A DNA stretch of 64,000 bases from Massilia sp. CFBP 13721 (GCF_014842025.1 NZ_JACYUY010000019.1:1-64000), one strand, 5' to 3'; counted from the first letter of the stretch, positions 43,211 to 52,413 are shown. Translations and numbers: made by a program. Notes: generated from the sequence alone by a model not told the origin.

Positions 43211-43849
43211 TCAGCTGCCCGCGCGCTTGACGAAAAATAACATTGATCCCACCACGACCAGGACGGCGCCAAAAAACCGGTTCTGGATGCGCATCGCGCG
43301 CGGATCGCGAAACAGTCTCTGCATCGAGGCGGCCAGGGTCGCGTAACCGTGCATGACCAGGCTGTCGATGGTGACCATGGTCACGCCCAAAATCAGCAGT
43401 TGCGGCAGCAGGGCGGCATCCTTCGAGATGAATTGCGGCAGCACCGCGACCATGAAAATGATGCCTTTCGGATTGGTCGCATTCGTCAGGAAACCGGTCA
43501 GCACGCGCTTGCCGAACGAGGGGTGCGCGGCCAGGCCGGCGCTGCTGGCCGTCGGCCCGGTCTCGGCTTTCGAGCGCCATTGCGCGATGCCGAGATAAAT
43601 CAGGTAGAGGGCGCCAATGATTTTCACGACCAGGAAGGCGGTGGGCGAGGCCAGCAGCAGCGAGCCGACGCCGGCGCCGGCGATCGCCAGCACCAGGATC
43701 AGGCCGAACTGCAGGCCGAGCACGGTGGCGCTGGCCTTTTTGACGCCATACGCCAGCCCGTGCGACATCGACAGGACGGCACCGGAGCCGGGAGAAATGG
43801 CGATCACGGTGCCGGCGATGACGAAGGCGATCCAGGTAGCGAAAGACAT
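43211..43849 (-). CDS. LysE/RhtB-family amino acid exporter
   Basis: The 212-residue inner-membrane protein has six predicted helices and the LysE N-terminal pattern (WIAFVIAGTVIAISPGSGAVLSMSHGLAYG), then GFLTNATNPKGIIFMVAVLPQF. Such proteins export amino acids or homoserine lactones; the substrate cannot be deduced. The start at ATG 43849 removes a 19-residue non-conserved extension. Confidence 0.9.
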   Translation of the reverse strand: MSFATWIAFVIAGTVIAISPGSGAVLSMSHGLAYGVKKASATVLGLQFGLILVLAIAGAGVGSLLLASPTAFLVVKIIGALYLIYLGIAQWRSKAETGPTASSAGLAAHPSFGKRVLTGFLTNATNPKGIIFMVAVLPQFISKDAALLPQLLILGVTMVTIDSLVMHGYATLAASMQRLFRDPRAMRIQNRFFGAVLVVVGSMLFFVKRAGS

Positions 43850-43940
43850 GGGGAGAACTCGGGAAACGGACTGGCGAGGGAACAGGAGGGAAATGGCGCG
43901 CGGCATCCTGCCGCCACGCCATGCAGGCTACAAATGACTG

Positions 43941-44225
43941 TTACTTCTTGCGCGGGTTGACGGCAGCCTTGAGCGTGGCGCCGGCCGAGAAACGTGGCGT
44001 CTTCGATGCGCCGATCTTGATGACCTCGCCCGTTGCCGGGTTGCGGCCCTTGCGCGCTGCGCGCTTGGTGATCGAGAAGGTGCCGAAGCCGGTGATGCCG
44101 ACCGTGTCGCCCTTTTTCAGACGCTCGGTGATGATCTCGATGATCGTGTTGACCGCGCTGTTGGCAGCGCTACCGGACATCTCGGTACGCTTGGCAAATT
44201 CCGCGATCAGTTCGCCTTTTTTCAT
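43941..44225 (-). CDS. HU-family DNA-binding protein
   Basis: The 94-residue histone-like protein has the HU/IHF fold: MKKGELIAEFAKRTEMSGSAA, VGITGFGTFSITKRAARKGRNPATGE, the DNA-binding arm with a conserved RNPATG tip, then KTPRFSAGATLKAAVN. The ATG at 44225 has GGAGG five bases upstream. HU versus IHF cannot be settled, but the C-terminal sequence favours HU. Confidence 0.95.
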   Translation of the reverse strand: MKKGELIAEFAKRTEMSGSAANSAVNTIIEIITERLKKGDTVGITGFGTFSITKRAARKGRNPATGEVIKIGASKTPRFSAGATLKAAVNPRKK

Positions 44226-44352
44226 GGTGCCTCCGGGTTTGAAAGAGCGGAAAGAGTAGCACAAATGTTTGCCACTTGTAACTTTCTCGCACCCTTCAAA
44301 CGGGCGCCACGATACGCTGCGTTTTATTTGGCGCCGTTTGAAGGCGCGCCCG

Positions 44353-44592
44353 TCACAGCAGGCCCGGTTCGATCCCGGCCGCCGCCAGGCGCGTGCGCAG
44401 GGCGGCATTGATCAGGGTCTGGTAGCCGGTGCCGCAGCGCTCGGACAGGGTGCGGAATTCGTTCAGCACTTCGTCGTCGAGGTAGATCGTGATGCGCGTC
44501 TTGCGTTTCGGCGGACGCGTGCGGCGCAGCGGGGCAGCGGTCTTGCCGTGGGTCGAATTCGGGGTATGGCTGGGGGTCGGTGTCATCATCAT
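44353..44592 (-). CDS. Orphan BrnA-like antitoxin family protein
   Basis: The protein of about 79 residues has a basic N-terminal half (PLRRTRPPKRKTR) and a ribbon-helix-helix-like segment RITIYLDDEVLNEFRTLSERCGTGYQTLINAALRTRL, the BrnA pattern. Three consecutive ATG codons (44592, 44589, 44586) follow GGAG; the exact start is uncertain. BrnA normally pairs with the BrnT RNase toxin, but no candidate BrnT gene is next to it, so it may be a solitary DNA-binding regulator. Confidence 0.65.
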   Translation of the reverse strand: MMMTPTPSHTPNSTHGKTAAPLRRTRPPKRKTRITIYLDDEVLNEFRTLSERCGTGYQTLINAALRTRLAAAGIEPGLL

Positions 44593-44813
44593 GGTCTCCG
44601 TCGGCGGGCGAGGCTGCGAGGTTGAGGGTAACTTCGCGCAGCCTTCGATACTGACTATACGTACACCGGCTGGCACCGGTGCCGCCAAAGCGACGAGCTG
44701 CAGATTTTCGGGCGTGAAACGCATTTTATCGCGCTGAACCGTGTGCCCGCGCCAGCGGCGCTCGGTTAAGATGCTGCCATATTGTTAATTTCGTACATCT
44801 TCAGGAGTAGTCC

Positions 44814-45755
44814 ATGGCTGCAGGCAGTTTGCTCGCTTTACTCGACGATATCGCCACCGTCCTCGACGACGTGTCCGTCATGACCAAGGTGGCGGCCAAG
44901 AAGACCGCGGGCGTGCTCGGCGACGACCTCGCCCTGAATGCCCAGCAGGTCACGGGCGTCGATTCCTCGCGCGAACTGCCGGTGGTGTGGGCGGTGGCCA
45001 AGGGATCCCTCTGGAACAAGGCGATCCTGGTGCCGGCGGCATTGCTGATCTCGGCCTTCGTCCCCTGGCTGATCATTCCATTGCTGATGATCGGCGGCGC
45101 CTTCCTGTGCTTCGAGGGCGCGGAAAAACTGGCCCATAAATTCCTGCACAGCCCTGAAGAAGACACGGCCCACAAGGAACGCCTGGTCACGGCCGTCGCC
45201 ACCAAGGAAGACCTGGTCGCGCTCGAGAAGGACAAGATCAAGGGCGCGGTGCGCACCGATTTCATCTTGTCGGCCGAGATCATCGTGATTTCTCTGGGCA
45301 CGGTGTCGCAGATGCCGTTCATGCAGCAGCTGGCGGTGCTGGTCATCATCGCCCTGGTGATGACGATCGGCGTCTACGGGCTGGTGGCCGCCATCGTCAA
45401 GATGGACGACGCCGGCCTGTACCTGACCCAGAAATCGGGCGGCGTTGCCCAGGGCCTGGGGCGCATGCTGCTGGCGCTGGCGCCGCGCCTGATGAAATTC
45501 CTGGCGATCGTCGGCACCGCCGCGATGTTCATGGTCGGCGGCGGCATCGTCAGCCACAACTGGGCATTGCTGCACCATTACTCGGAAGGTTTTGCGACCA
45601 GCCTGGCGAATGTGCCGGCCATCGGCGGCCTGCTGCACGCAGTTGGCCCGGTGCTGTTCGACGCCCTGGTCGGGATCGCGGTCGGCGTGCTGGTGCTGAT
45701 CGTCGTTACCTTGATTAACAAGATGCGCGGCAAGAAGCCCGTGCCGGCGCACTAA
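44814..45755 (+). CDS. DUF808 family inner-membrane protein (YedI-like)
   Basis: The 313-residue protein begins MAAGSLLALLDDIATVLDDVSVMTKVAAKKTAGVLGDDLALNAQQV, the characteristic DUF808 N-terminus, and has at least six membrane helices with the SAFVPWLIIPLLMIGGAFLCFEGAEK segment. Function of the family is unknown. A CAGGAGTAGTCC ribosome binding site precedes the ATG. Confidence 0.92.
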   Translation: MAAGSLLALLDDIATVLDDVSVMTKVAAKKTAGVLGDDLALNAQQVTGVDSSRELPVVWAVAKGSLWNKAILVPAALLISAFVPWLIIPLLMIGGAFLCFEGAEKLAHKFLHSPEEDTAHKERLVTAVATKEDLVALEKDKIKGAVRTDFILSAEIIVISLGTVSQMPFMQQLAVLVIIALVMTIGVYGLVAAIVKMDDAGLYLTQKSGGVAQGLGRMLLALAPRLMKFLAIVGTAAMFMVGGGIVSHNWALLHHYSEGFATSLANVPAIGGLLHAVGPVLFDALVGIAVGVLVLIVVTLINKMRGKKPVPAH

Positions 45756-45781
45756 CTAGTACTGCGCCGACAGGCTGATTT

Positions 45782-45801
45782 TCCTTACGTCATCCTTACG
45801 T
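45782..45801 (+). promoter_or_regulatory. Direct repeat upstream of the TonB-dependent receptor
   Basis: TCCTTACGT occurs twice at 11-nt period (45782-45790, 45793-45801), so the copies lie on the same helix face. They lie 130 nt upstream of the receptor ATG, and the second copy continues into the palindrome TTACGTAA. Possible activator or repressor site; the binding protein is unknown. Confidence 0.4.
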
Positions 45802-45871
45802 AAACACAACTGTTGCTTTCTGTACTACAGCACCCGTAGCAAATTGACATGCTCGGGTGCGCCCTCCAGAC

Positions 45872-45910
45872 TGAACTGAGCAGGCAGTGCGCAATCCACT
45901 GCTCAGTTCA
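45872..45910 (+). promoter_or_regulatory. Perfect 12-bp inverted repeat in the receptor leader
   Basis: TGAACTGAGCAG (45872-45883) and CTGCTCAGTTCA (45899-45910) can pair across a 15-nt loop, ending 19 nt upstream of the receptor start codon and just before its GAGGGG ribosome binding site. A TTGACA lies at 45844-45849. It may be an operator or an RNA hairpin controlling translation; there is no T-run, so it is not a simple terminator. Confidence 0.5.
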
Positions 45911-45929
45911 ATCATGCGAGGGGAATTCA

Positions 45930-48422
45930 ATGCAAAGTACGACGAAGAAAACGGTGCTGGCCCTGGCCATTGCCGCGATGTTCACAAGCGCAGCGCAGGC
46001 ACAAACCCAGGACAGCACCGCCACCGAAGGCAGCGCCGCCACCGTGGTGGTCACTGGCACGCGCGTGGCCAACCGCAGCGCGCTCGACACCGCCGCCGCG
46101 GTCGACGTCATCTCGGCCGAGACCCTCAAAAACACCGGCACCACCGAGATGAACCAGGCGCTGTCGGTGGCTTTACCGTCCCTGAATTTCCCCCGTCCTT
46201 CGCTCACCGACGGCACCGACACCATCCGCCCGGCCACCCTGCGCGGCATGGCGCCCGACCAGACCCTGGTGCTGGTCAATTCCAAGCGCCGCCATAGCTC
46301 GTCGCTCGTCAACCTGAACGGCAGCGTCGGGCGCGGCTCGGCGGCGGTCGACATGAACACGATCCCGACCGCGATCGTCAAAAACATCGAAGTGCTGCGC
46401 GACGGCGCCGCCGCCCAGTACGGTTCCGATGCGATCTCCGGCGTCATCAACCTGCGCCTGCGCAACGACCGCGACGGCGGCGAAGCCAGCGTGACCTATG
46501 GCGCGCGCTTTACCGAATACGACCTGTTCAACGACGTCACGCCGGCGGGCGGCACCTGGTCCGGCCCGGCCTCGCGCGAGCGCACCGATGGGCAGAGCGC
46601 CACCGTCAGCGCCTGGAAGGGTTTAGCGATCGGCGAGACCGGCCACCTGACCATCGCTGCCGAATACAAGGACCAGTCGCGCACCGAACGCGGCGGCTAC
46701 GACGTGCGCCAGCAATACCCGCGATTGGCGAACGGCACGTTCGACCCGCGCGAAAACACGATCGACCGTTTCAATGCCTGGTACGGCGACCCGGAAATGC
46801 AGCAAACGACCCTGTTCGCCAACGCCGGCAACGACCTCGGCAACGGCGTCAAGGTCTATGGCTGGGCCAGCTACCAGAAGAGGGAGGCGCGTTCCTCCGG
46901 CTATTTCCGCCCGGCCCAGGATGCGCGCAACATCCCTGCGATCTATCCGGACGGCTTCCTGCCGGTGATCGCCCCCACCGTGGACGACTTCAGTCTCACC
47001 GGCGGCGTGACCTGGTCGCTGGGCAGCTGGGACATGGACACGTCGCTCGGCTACGGCAAGAACAAGATGCAGTTCGAGATCCAGAACACGCTCAATCGCT
47101 CGATCGGCCCGTCCAGTAAAACCGAATTCGACGCCGGCGGCTTTTCCTACGACCAGCTGGTGTTCAACCTGACCGGCGTGCGCACGCTCGACGTCGCCGG
47201 CCTGTCGTCGCCGCTGAACATCGCCGTCGGCACCGAAGTGCGGCGCGAAGGCTATGAACTCTTCGCCGGCGAACCGGACTCTTACCGCTACGGCGGCCAG
47301 GTGCTCCCCAACGGCACTCCGGCCGCGCCGGGCGCCCAGGTGTTCCCGGGCTTCCGTCCCTCCAACGAGATCGACACCCACCGCACCGCAGTCGGCGCCT
47401 TTGTCGACTTCGAAGCGAACATCACCCCGCAACTGCTGGCCTCGGTCGCGGTGCGCGCCGAACATTACTCGGACTTCGGCGAAAGCCTGGCCGGCAAGAT
47501 CGCCGGCCGCTACGATTTCAGTAAAAGCTTCGCCCTGCGCGGTTCGCTGCAGAACGGTTTCCGTGCGCCGTCGCCGCAGCAGCAGAATTTCACCTCCACA
47601 TCCACCAATTTCGTCGATGGCGTGCCCTACGAGATCACCACCTTCAAGCCGACCGATCCGGTGGCCGTGGCGCTCGGCGCGCAGCCGCTCGACGCCGAGA
47701 AATCGGTCAACCTGTCGCTCGGCGCGGTGCTGCGTTTCGACCGCGTCAGCCTGACGGTGGACGCCTACCGGATTAAAATCCGCGACCGCATCGTCTTGTC
47801 GGAAAACCTGTTGCAGCCGAACGTGCGCAATTACATCGTGTCCCAGGGGTTTATCGGCGTCGGCGGCGGGCGCTTCTTCATCAACGGCGTCGACACCACC
47901 ACCGACGGCGTCGACATCGTCATGAACTGGCCAGTCAATGCCGGCGCGGCCGGGCGCTTCGACACCACGCTGGCGGCTAATTTCAACAGTACCGAGGTCA
48001 CCAAGACCCCGGTCACGGCCCAACTGGCGGCCCTGAACCCGGCGCCGGTGCTGTTCGACCGCGTCAACATCATCGCCATCGAGGAAGGCCAGCCGAAGAA
48101 CAAGTTCAGCGCCAATCTCAACTGGAAACTGGGGCAGTGGGGCGCCACCGCGCGCGCTACCCGCTACGGCAAAACCATGACGCCGGGTACGACCGCCGCC
48201 CTCGACTTCCAGCTGGGCGCGAAAACCATCGTCGACCTCGAGGCGCGCTACGCCTTGACGCCGAAGATGACGCTGGCGCTCGGCGCCGACAACGTGTTCG
48301 ACCAGTACCCGGAAACGCTGCCGCCGGCGCTGAACACGACCGGTAACACGCCATTCTCGAACTATTCGCCGTTCGGCCGTTCGGGCCGGTTTGTGTACGC
48401 ACGCGCCAACTACGCGTTCTGA
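45930..48422 (+). CDS. TonB-dependent outer-membrane receptor
   Basis: The 830-residue protein has a signal peptide (about 1-24, cleaved after AQA), a TonB-box-like segment TVVVTGTRV, a plug domain (about 55-170: DVISAETLKNTGTTEMNQALS... TLRGMAPDQTLVLVNSKRRH... VLRDGAAAQYGSDAISGVINLRL) and a 22-strand barrel region ending in a C-terminal Phe (RANYAF). The KRRH and GAAAQYGSDAISGVIN motifs are typical of the class. Substrate unknown; no siderophore or sugar genes are adjacent. A GAGGGG ribosome binding site supports ATG 45930. Confidence 0.93.
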   Translation: MQSTTKKTVLALAIAAMFTSAAQAQTQDSTATEGSAATVVVTGTRVANRSALDTAAAVDVISAETLKNTGTTEMNQALSVALPSLNFPRPSLTDGTDTIRPATLRGMAPDQTLVLVNSKRRHSSSLVNLNGSVGRGSAAVDMNTIPTAIVKNIEVLRDGAAAQYGSDAISGVINLRLRNDRDGGEASVTYGARFTEYDLFNDVTPAGGTWSGPASRERTDGQSATVSAWKGLAIGETGHLTIAAEYKDQSRTERGGYDVRQQYPRLANGTFDPRENTIDRFNAWYGDPEMQQTTLFANAGNDLGNGVKVYGWASYQKREARSSGYFRPAQDARNIPAIYPDGFLPVIAPTVDDFSLTGGVTWSLGSWDMDTSLGYGKNKMQFEIQNTLNRSIGPSSKTEFDAGGFSYDQLVFNLTGVRTLDVAGLSSPLNIAVGTEVRREGYELFAGEPDSYRYGGQVLPNGTPAAPGAQVFPGFRPSNEIDTHRTAVGAFVDFEANITPQLLASVAVRAEHYSDFGESLAGKIAGRYDFSKSFALRGSLQNGFRAPSPQQQNFTSTSTNFVDGVPYEITTFKPTDPVAVALGAQPLDAEKSVNLSLGAVLRFDRVSLTVDAYRIKIRDRIVLSENLLQPNVRNYIVSQGFIGVGGGRFFINGVDTTTDGVDIVMNWPVNAGAAGRFDTTLAANFNSTEVTKTPVTAQLAALNPAPVLFDRVNIIAIEEGQPKNKFSANLNWKLGQWGATARATRYGKTMTPGTTAALDFQLGAKTIVDLEARYALTPKMTLALGADNVFDQYPETLPPALNTTGNTPFSNYSPFGRSGRFVYARANYAF

Positions 48423-48440
48423 AGCTCATGAAATAAAACG

Positions 48441-48471
48441 CGCCCGGGATTTTTCCTGGGCGCTTTTTTTA
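48441..48471 (+). terminator. Rho-independent terminator after the TonB-dependent receptor
   Basis: GCGCCCGGG pairs with CCTGGGCGC (one mismatch) around ATTTTT and is followed by a run of T residues. It ends transcription between the receptor and the convergent membrane protein gene. Confidence 0.85.
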
Positions 48472-48482
48472 TTCCGATACCT

Positions 48483-48992
48483 TTATGACGCCGCCGCGAT
48501 CGTTCGCCGCCTGCCGGCCGCGACGCCATCGCGCACGGCCCACACGAACGACAGCACCGCCATCGCCGTCAGCACCCAACTGGCCCAGCCGTAATCGACG
48601 CGCACGACCGCCGTCGGCGCGCCATGCCACCACACCAGTGCATACGCGACCAGGGTGATCAGGATGCCGAGGCTGATGAACATCAGCAGATGCACCACCC
48701 GTTCCGACGTCGGCAAGATGCGCGTGTCGCCCTCGACGATGACGTCACGCGTCGAGACGATCACCTCGCCCAGCAGCAGCGCGCCGATCCACCAGACCCA
48801 GGCGCCATGCCATTCGTACCAGGCCAGGCAGGCGAACAGGCTGGCGAAGATCGTTTCGCGCGCGGCGTGCAGCGCTTCCTCGGGGGCGGCGTCGCCGCGC
48901 TTCGGCAGTTTCGCCAGCAGCTCGTGGTTGACGACGATGTCGAGAAAGCCCAGCACGCCATGCAGGAGCAGCACATAAATATAGGGCGGCAC
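48483..48992 (-). CDS. Hypothetical integral membrane protein
   Basis: The 169-residue protein has about four predicted membrane helices (about 4-24, 48-78, 100-125, 138-155) and conserved-looking histidines at the N-terminal helix (LLLHGVLGFLDIVVNHELLAKLP). It is not assigned to a named family. It is the downstream gene of a two-gene minus-strand set with 49026-49493. Confidence 0.7.
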   Translation of the reverse strand: MPPYIYVLLLHGVLGFLDIVVNHELLAKLPKRGDAAPEEALHAARETIFASLFACLAWYEWHGAWVWWIGALLLGEVIVSTRDVIVEGDTRILPTSERVVHLLMFISLGILITLVAYALVWWHGAPTAVVRVDYGWASWVLTAMAVLSFVWAVRDGVAAGRRRTIAAAS

Positions 48993-49025
48993 GATTTCCT
49001 CGCCTGTTCTAGACTGGCACGGCTG

Positions 49026-49493
49026 TCAGCGCTTGCGCAGGGCGATCGCGCCCAGCGCCAGGCCGACGGCAAAGGCGGCGTACACGCCGGCCAGCGATTT
49101 TTTCGACAGGCGTTTTTCGTAGCCGGGTTGCAGGCGTTGCGGCGTCAGCTTGTAGTCGGCGAAGCAGGCAAGCGCCGAGGCAGCGGCGGACGCGGCCATT
49201 GTCACGCGCAGATCCTTGCGGTCGAGCTTTTCGCCGGCCAGCTTTTCGAACAGCACCGACCAGAAGGTGGCACTGGCGTGGTGGATCAGGTAGCCGGTAA
49301 TCGTGTACTTCAGCGAAAAGCCGTTGTGCTCGGCCGCTTCGTCGCCCCAGATCCAGTGGCTGACCGCATTGGTCGGCGCATAGGCGCTGCCGGCCTCGGA
49401 ACGGCCGAGCAGGGCCAGCGCGGCGGTCGAGACGATGCTCGATGCGGCCCCGCCGATCAGGCCGCGTTGTAATGAAGTGTTCCAATCTGACAT
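49026..49493 (-). CDS. Hypothetical membrane protein
   Basis: The 155-residue protein has glycine/alanine-rich predicted helices (RGLIGGAASSIVSTAALALLG; VYAAFAVGLALGAIAL) and a central segment with two adjacent histidines (GYLIHHASATFWSVLFEKLAG). No named family was recognised. ATG 49493 has GAGGACG upstream; a longer frame is possible but has no added domain. It is divergent from the epimerase gene. Confidence 0.68.
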   Translation of the reverse strand: MSDWNTSLQRGLIGGAASSIVSTAALALLGRSEAGSAYAPTNAVSHWIWGDEAAEHNGFSLKYTITGYLIHHASATFWSVLFEKLAGEKLDRKDLRVTMAASAAASALACFADYKLTPQRLQPGYEKRLSKKSLAGVYAAFAVGLALGAIALRKR

Positions 49494-49550
49494 AGTGATC
49501 GTCCTCGCTAACTTGTCATGACTCGATAAATCGGTCGGTAAAGGAATTGC

Positions 49551-50837
49551 ATGCGGATCTTGCTCACCGGCGCCAGCGGTTTCATTGGACAGCATCTGTT
49601 ACAGGCGCTGCTGGCCGAAGGCCACCACGTCGTCTGCGCCGTGCGCAAGCCCAAAGAAAGCAGCGACCCGCGCCTGAGCTATGTGCATGCTGACTTCGCC
49701 AACGATACCGACAAATCGGTTTGGCTGGCGCGCCTTTCCAAGGTCGAGGCCGTCATTAACACGGTCGGGATTTTCCGCGCGTCGGGCCGGCAAACCTTCG
49801 AGCGCCTGCATGTGCTGGCCCCGCGCGCGCTGTTCGCGGCCTGCGCCGAATCCGACGACGTGCGCATGGTGATCCAATTGTCCGCGCTGGGAGCGGACGC
49901 GCAGGCCGACACGCGCTACCACCTGTCGAAAAAGGCGGCCGACGATTACCTCGCCTCGCTGCCGCTGCGCGCCTACATCGTCCAGCCCTCGCTGGTCTAC
50001 GGCAAGGAGGGCGCCAGCGCCGCGGTCTTTAAAACCCTGGCCAGCATGCCGCTGTCGGTGCGCTTCGGCAGTGCGCCGCAGCTGGTGCAGCCGGTGCACG
50101 TCGACGACGTGGTGGCGGCCATCGTCGCCCTGCTGCGCCACCGCCTGCCGCTGGCGCCGGGCAGCACCGCCATGCGCGTTCCCCTGGTCGGCCCCGAGGC
50201 GCTGCCGTTCAGCGACTACCTGGCACGCCTGCGCAGCGCGCTGGGGATCCCAGGACGCCAATGGGTGTTGCCCTTGCCCGGCCCCTTGGCGCGCCTGCTG
50301 GCCAAGGCCGGACGCTGGCTGCCGGGCGCATTGCTCGACGAAGACGCGCTGCGCATGCTCGACCGCGGTAATACCGGCGACGCCGCCGTCATCACCCATT
50401 TGCTGGGCCGCGCGCCGGCGCCGATCGCCGCTTTCATTACCGACCCGCGCGCCGAGCGCACCCTCGCCAAGCTCGGCTGGCTGCTGCCGACGCTGCGCTG
50501 GAGCATTGTCGCGGTCTGGATCGCCACCGCCATCGTCTCCTTCGGCCTGTATCCGGTCGAGGCCAGCTATGCGCTACTGGCGCGCACCGGCATCCCGCCG
50601 GCGCTGCAGCCGCTGATGCTGTACGGCGCCGCGAGTTTCGATTTGCTACTCGGTCTCGGCATCGCTTTCCTGCCACGGCGGCGCTGGCTATGGCTCGCAC
50701 AATTGGGTTTGATTGGTTTTTATACGGTCGTGATAGCGTTCAAATTGCCCGAGTTCCTGCTGCACCCGTACGGACCACTAACGAAAAATTTGCCGATGCT
50801 GGCGGCGATCTGGCTGCTGTATGAACTGGAGGAATAA
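49551..50837 (+). CDS. NAD-dependent epimerase fused to a DoxX-like membrane domain
   Basis: The 428-residue protein has an N-terminal extended SDR/NmrA-like Rossmann domain (ILLTGASGFIGQHLLQALL, GxxGxxG; about 1-290, with a YHLSKKAAD active-site-like Y-x3-K) and a C-terminal DoxX-like four-helix domain (about 305-425). Fusions of this kind are known in proteobacteria, often annotated as SDR family oxidoreductases with DoxX-like domain; quinone or sugar-nucleotide chemistry is possible. It overlaps the DUF2269 gene by one base (TAATGG). Confidence 0.88.
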   Translation: MRILLTGASGFIGQHLLQALLAEGHHVVCAVRKPKESSDPRLSYVHADFANDTDKSVWLARLSKVEAVINTVGIFRASGRQTFERLHVLAPRALFAACAESDDVRMVIQLSALGADAQADTRYHLSKKAADDYLASLPLRAYIVQPSLVYGKEGASAAVFKTLASMPLSVRFGSAPQLVQPVHVDDVVAAIVALLRHRLPLAPGSTAMRVPLVGPEALPFSDYLARLRSALGIPGRQWVLPLPGPLARLLAKAGRWLPGALLDEDALRMLDRGNTGDAAVITHLLGRAPAPIAAFITDPRAERTLAKLGWLLPTLRWSIVAVWIATAIVSFGLYPVEASYALLARTGIPPALQPLMLYGAASFDLLLGLGIAFLPRRRWLWLAQLGLIGFYTVVIAFKLPEFLLHPYGPLTKNLPMLAAIWLLYELEE

Positions 50838-51301
50838 TGGAGTATGTCGTTGTTAAATGGCTGCACATCCTGTCGTCGACCTTTTTGTTCGGTACCGGCA
50901 TCGGCTCGGCCTGGTACATGCTGTTTGCGAATATCAGCCGCGACGTGCGCGCAATTGCCGTGGTCAGCCGCAATGTGGTGATCGCCGACTGGGTGTTCAC
51001 GGCCACCACCGCCATCATTCAACCGGCCACCGGTTTTTACATGATCCACCTGGCCGGTTATCCGCTGCACAGCAGATGGATCATGTGGTCGATCGCCTTA
51101 TACGTGCTGGCCGGCGCCTGCTGGCTGCCGGTGGTATGGATTCAAATGCGCTTGCGCGACCTGGCCGCCGAGGCGGTGCGCACGAACGGCGACCTGCCGC
51201 CGCAGTACTGGCGTCTCTTCAAAACCTGGGTTGCGCTGGGGGTGCCGGCGTTTATCGCGTTCGTCGTGATTTTCTGGCTGATGGTGGCCAAGCCGACGTA
51301 G
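50837..51301 (+). CDS. DUF2269 family membrane protein
   Basis: The 154-residue protein has four predicted helices and the N-terminal KWLHILSSTFLFGTGIGSAWYM typical of DUF2269, with a conserved His in the first helix. It is translationally coupled to the epimerase/DoxX gene. Members are linked to membrane redox proteins; function unknown. Confidence 0.88.
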   Translation: MEYVVVKWLHILSSTFLFGTGIGSAWYMLFANISRDVRAIAVVSRNVVIADWVFTATTAIIQPATGFYMIHLAGYPLHSRWIMWSIALYVLAGACWLPVVWIQMRLRDLAAEAVRTNGDLPPQYWRLFKTWVALGVPAFIAFVVIFWLMVAKPT

Positions 51302-51378
51302 TGCTCTGCAAACGGAACACCGTGTCATGGCGCGCGCAGTAGAATTGCCTGCTATTGAACGACTTCCAGGAGAACACG

Positions 51379-52398
51379 ATGCGGGCTTACCAGATTCTGC
51401 CGGGCGACAACATCGACGGTTTGCGGTGCGTGGATTTCCCCCAGCGCGAATTGGCGAATGGCGAAGTACGGGTGCGTGTGCACGCAGTGTCGCTGAATTA
51501 CCGCGACTTGATGGTTGCCAGCGGCAACTACCTGGTGAATGTGGATGACCCGATCATTCCCTGTTCGGACGGCGCCGGCGAAGTGCTGGCCATCGGCCAT
51601 GGCGTGAGCCGGCTGCAGGTGGGCGACCGCGTGGCCGGTTCGTTCTTCCCGCACTGGCAGGATGGGCGCACGTCGCCCGGTAAAATCCGCCATGCGCTGG
51701 GCGGCGACATCGACGGCATGCTGGCCGAGGAGGTCGTGCTGCACGAAGAGGCATTGGTCAGAATTCCGCCGCAGTTGAACTATGTCGAAGCGTCGACCAT
51801 GCCCTGCGCCGGCGTCACCGCCTGGAATGCGCTGTTCGAGTCGAGCAATGCCATCAAACCCGGGGACACCGTGCTGCTGTTGGGCACCGGCGGCGTCTCG
51901 GTGCTGGGCCTGCAGCTGGCGCGCGCGGCCGGGCTGCGCACGATCATCACTTCGTCGTCCGACGAGAAACTGCAGCGCGCCCGCGAACTCGGTGCGCACC
52001 ACACCATCAACTACCGCACCACGCCCGAGTGGCAGGACGAAGTCTTGCGCGTGACGCACGGGGTGGGTGCCGACGTGGTGCTGGAAGTGGGCGGGCAGGG
52101 CACCGTGAACCGCTCGGTGGCGTCCTGCGCGATGGGCGGCAGCGTGGCGATCATCGGCGGCGTCAGCGGCTTTGGCGGCGAAGTCAATCCGGCGACGCTA
52201 CTCGGCGGCGCCAAGCGCATGGTCGGCATTTTCGTCGGCAGCCGCCTGATGCTGGAGCAGGTGATGCGCTTTGCCGCGATCAACGAGATCAAGCCGGTGG
52301 TCGACCGCGTGTTCGGTTTCGACGAGGCGAAGGCAGCCTATCGCTACATGGAATCGGGTTCGCACTTCGGCAAGGTGGTGATTTCGGTGGTGGGATAA
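51379..52398 (+). CDS. Zinc-type NAD(P)-dependent alcohol dehydrogenase family protein
   Basis: The 339-residue medium-chain dehydrogenase has a GroES-like N-terminal half (VRVHAVSLNYRDLMVASGNY, PCSDGAGEVLAIGHGV) and a Rossmann domain (DTVLLLGTGGVSVLGLQLARAAG). The C-x-D-x-A-G segment is present, but the classic structural zinc cysteines are missing, so it may be zinc-independent like quinone reductases. AGGAGA upstream supports ATG 51379. Substrate unknown. Confidence 0.9.
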   Translation: MRAYQILPGDNIDGLRCVDFPQRELANGEVRVRVHAVSLNYRDLMVASGNYLVNVDDPIIPCSDGAGEVLAIGHGVSRLQVGDRVAGSFFPHWQDGRTSPGKIRHALGGDIDGMLAEEVVLHEEALVRIPPQLNYVEASTMPCAGVTAWNALFESSNAIKPGDTVLLLGTGGVSVLGLQLARAAGLRTIITSSSDEKLQRARELGAHHTINYRTTPEWQDEVLRVTHGVGADVVLEVGGQGTVNRSVASCAMGGSVAIIGGVSGFGGEVNPATLLGGAKRMVGIFVGSRLMLEQVMRFAAINEIKPVVDRVFGFDEAKAAYRYMESGSHFGKVVISVVG

Positions 52399-52413
52399 TC
52401 ACCGGCCCTCGGT

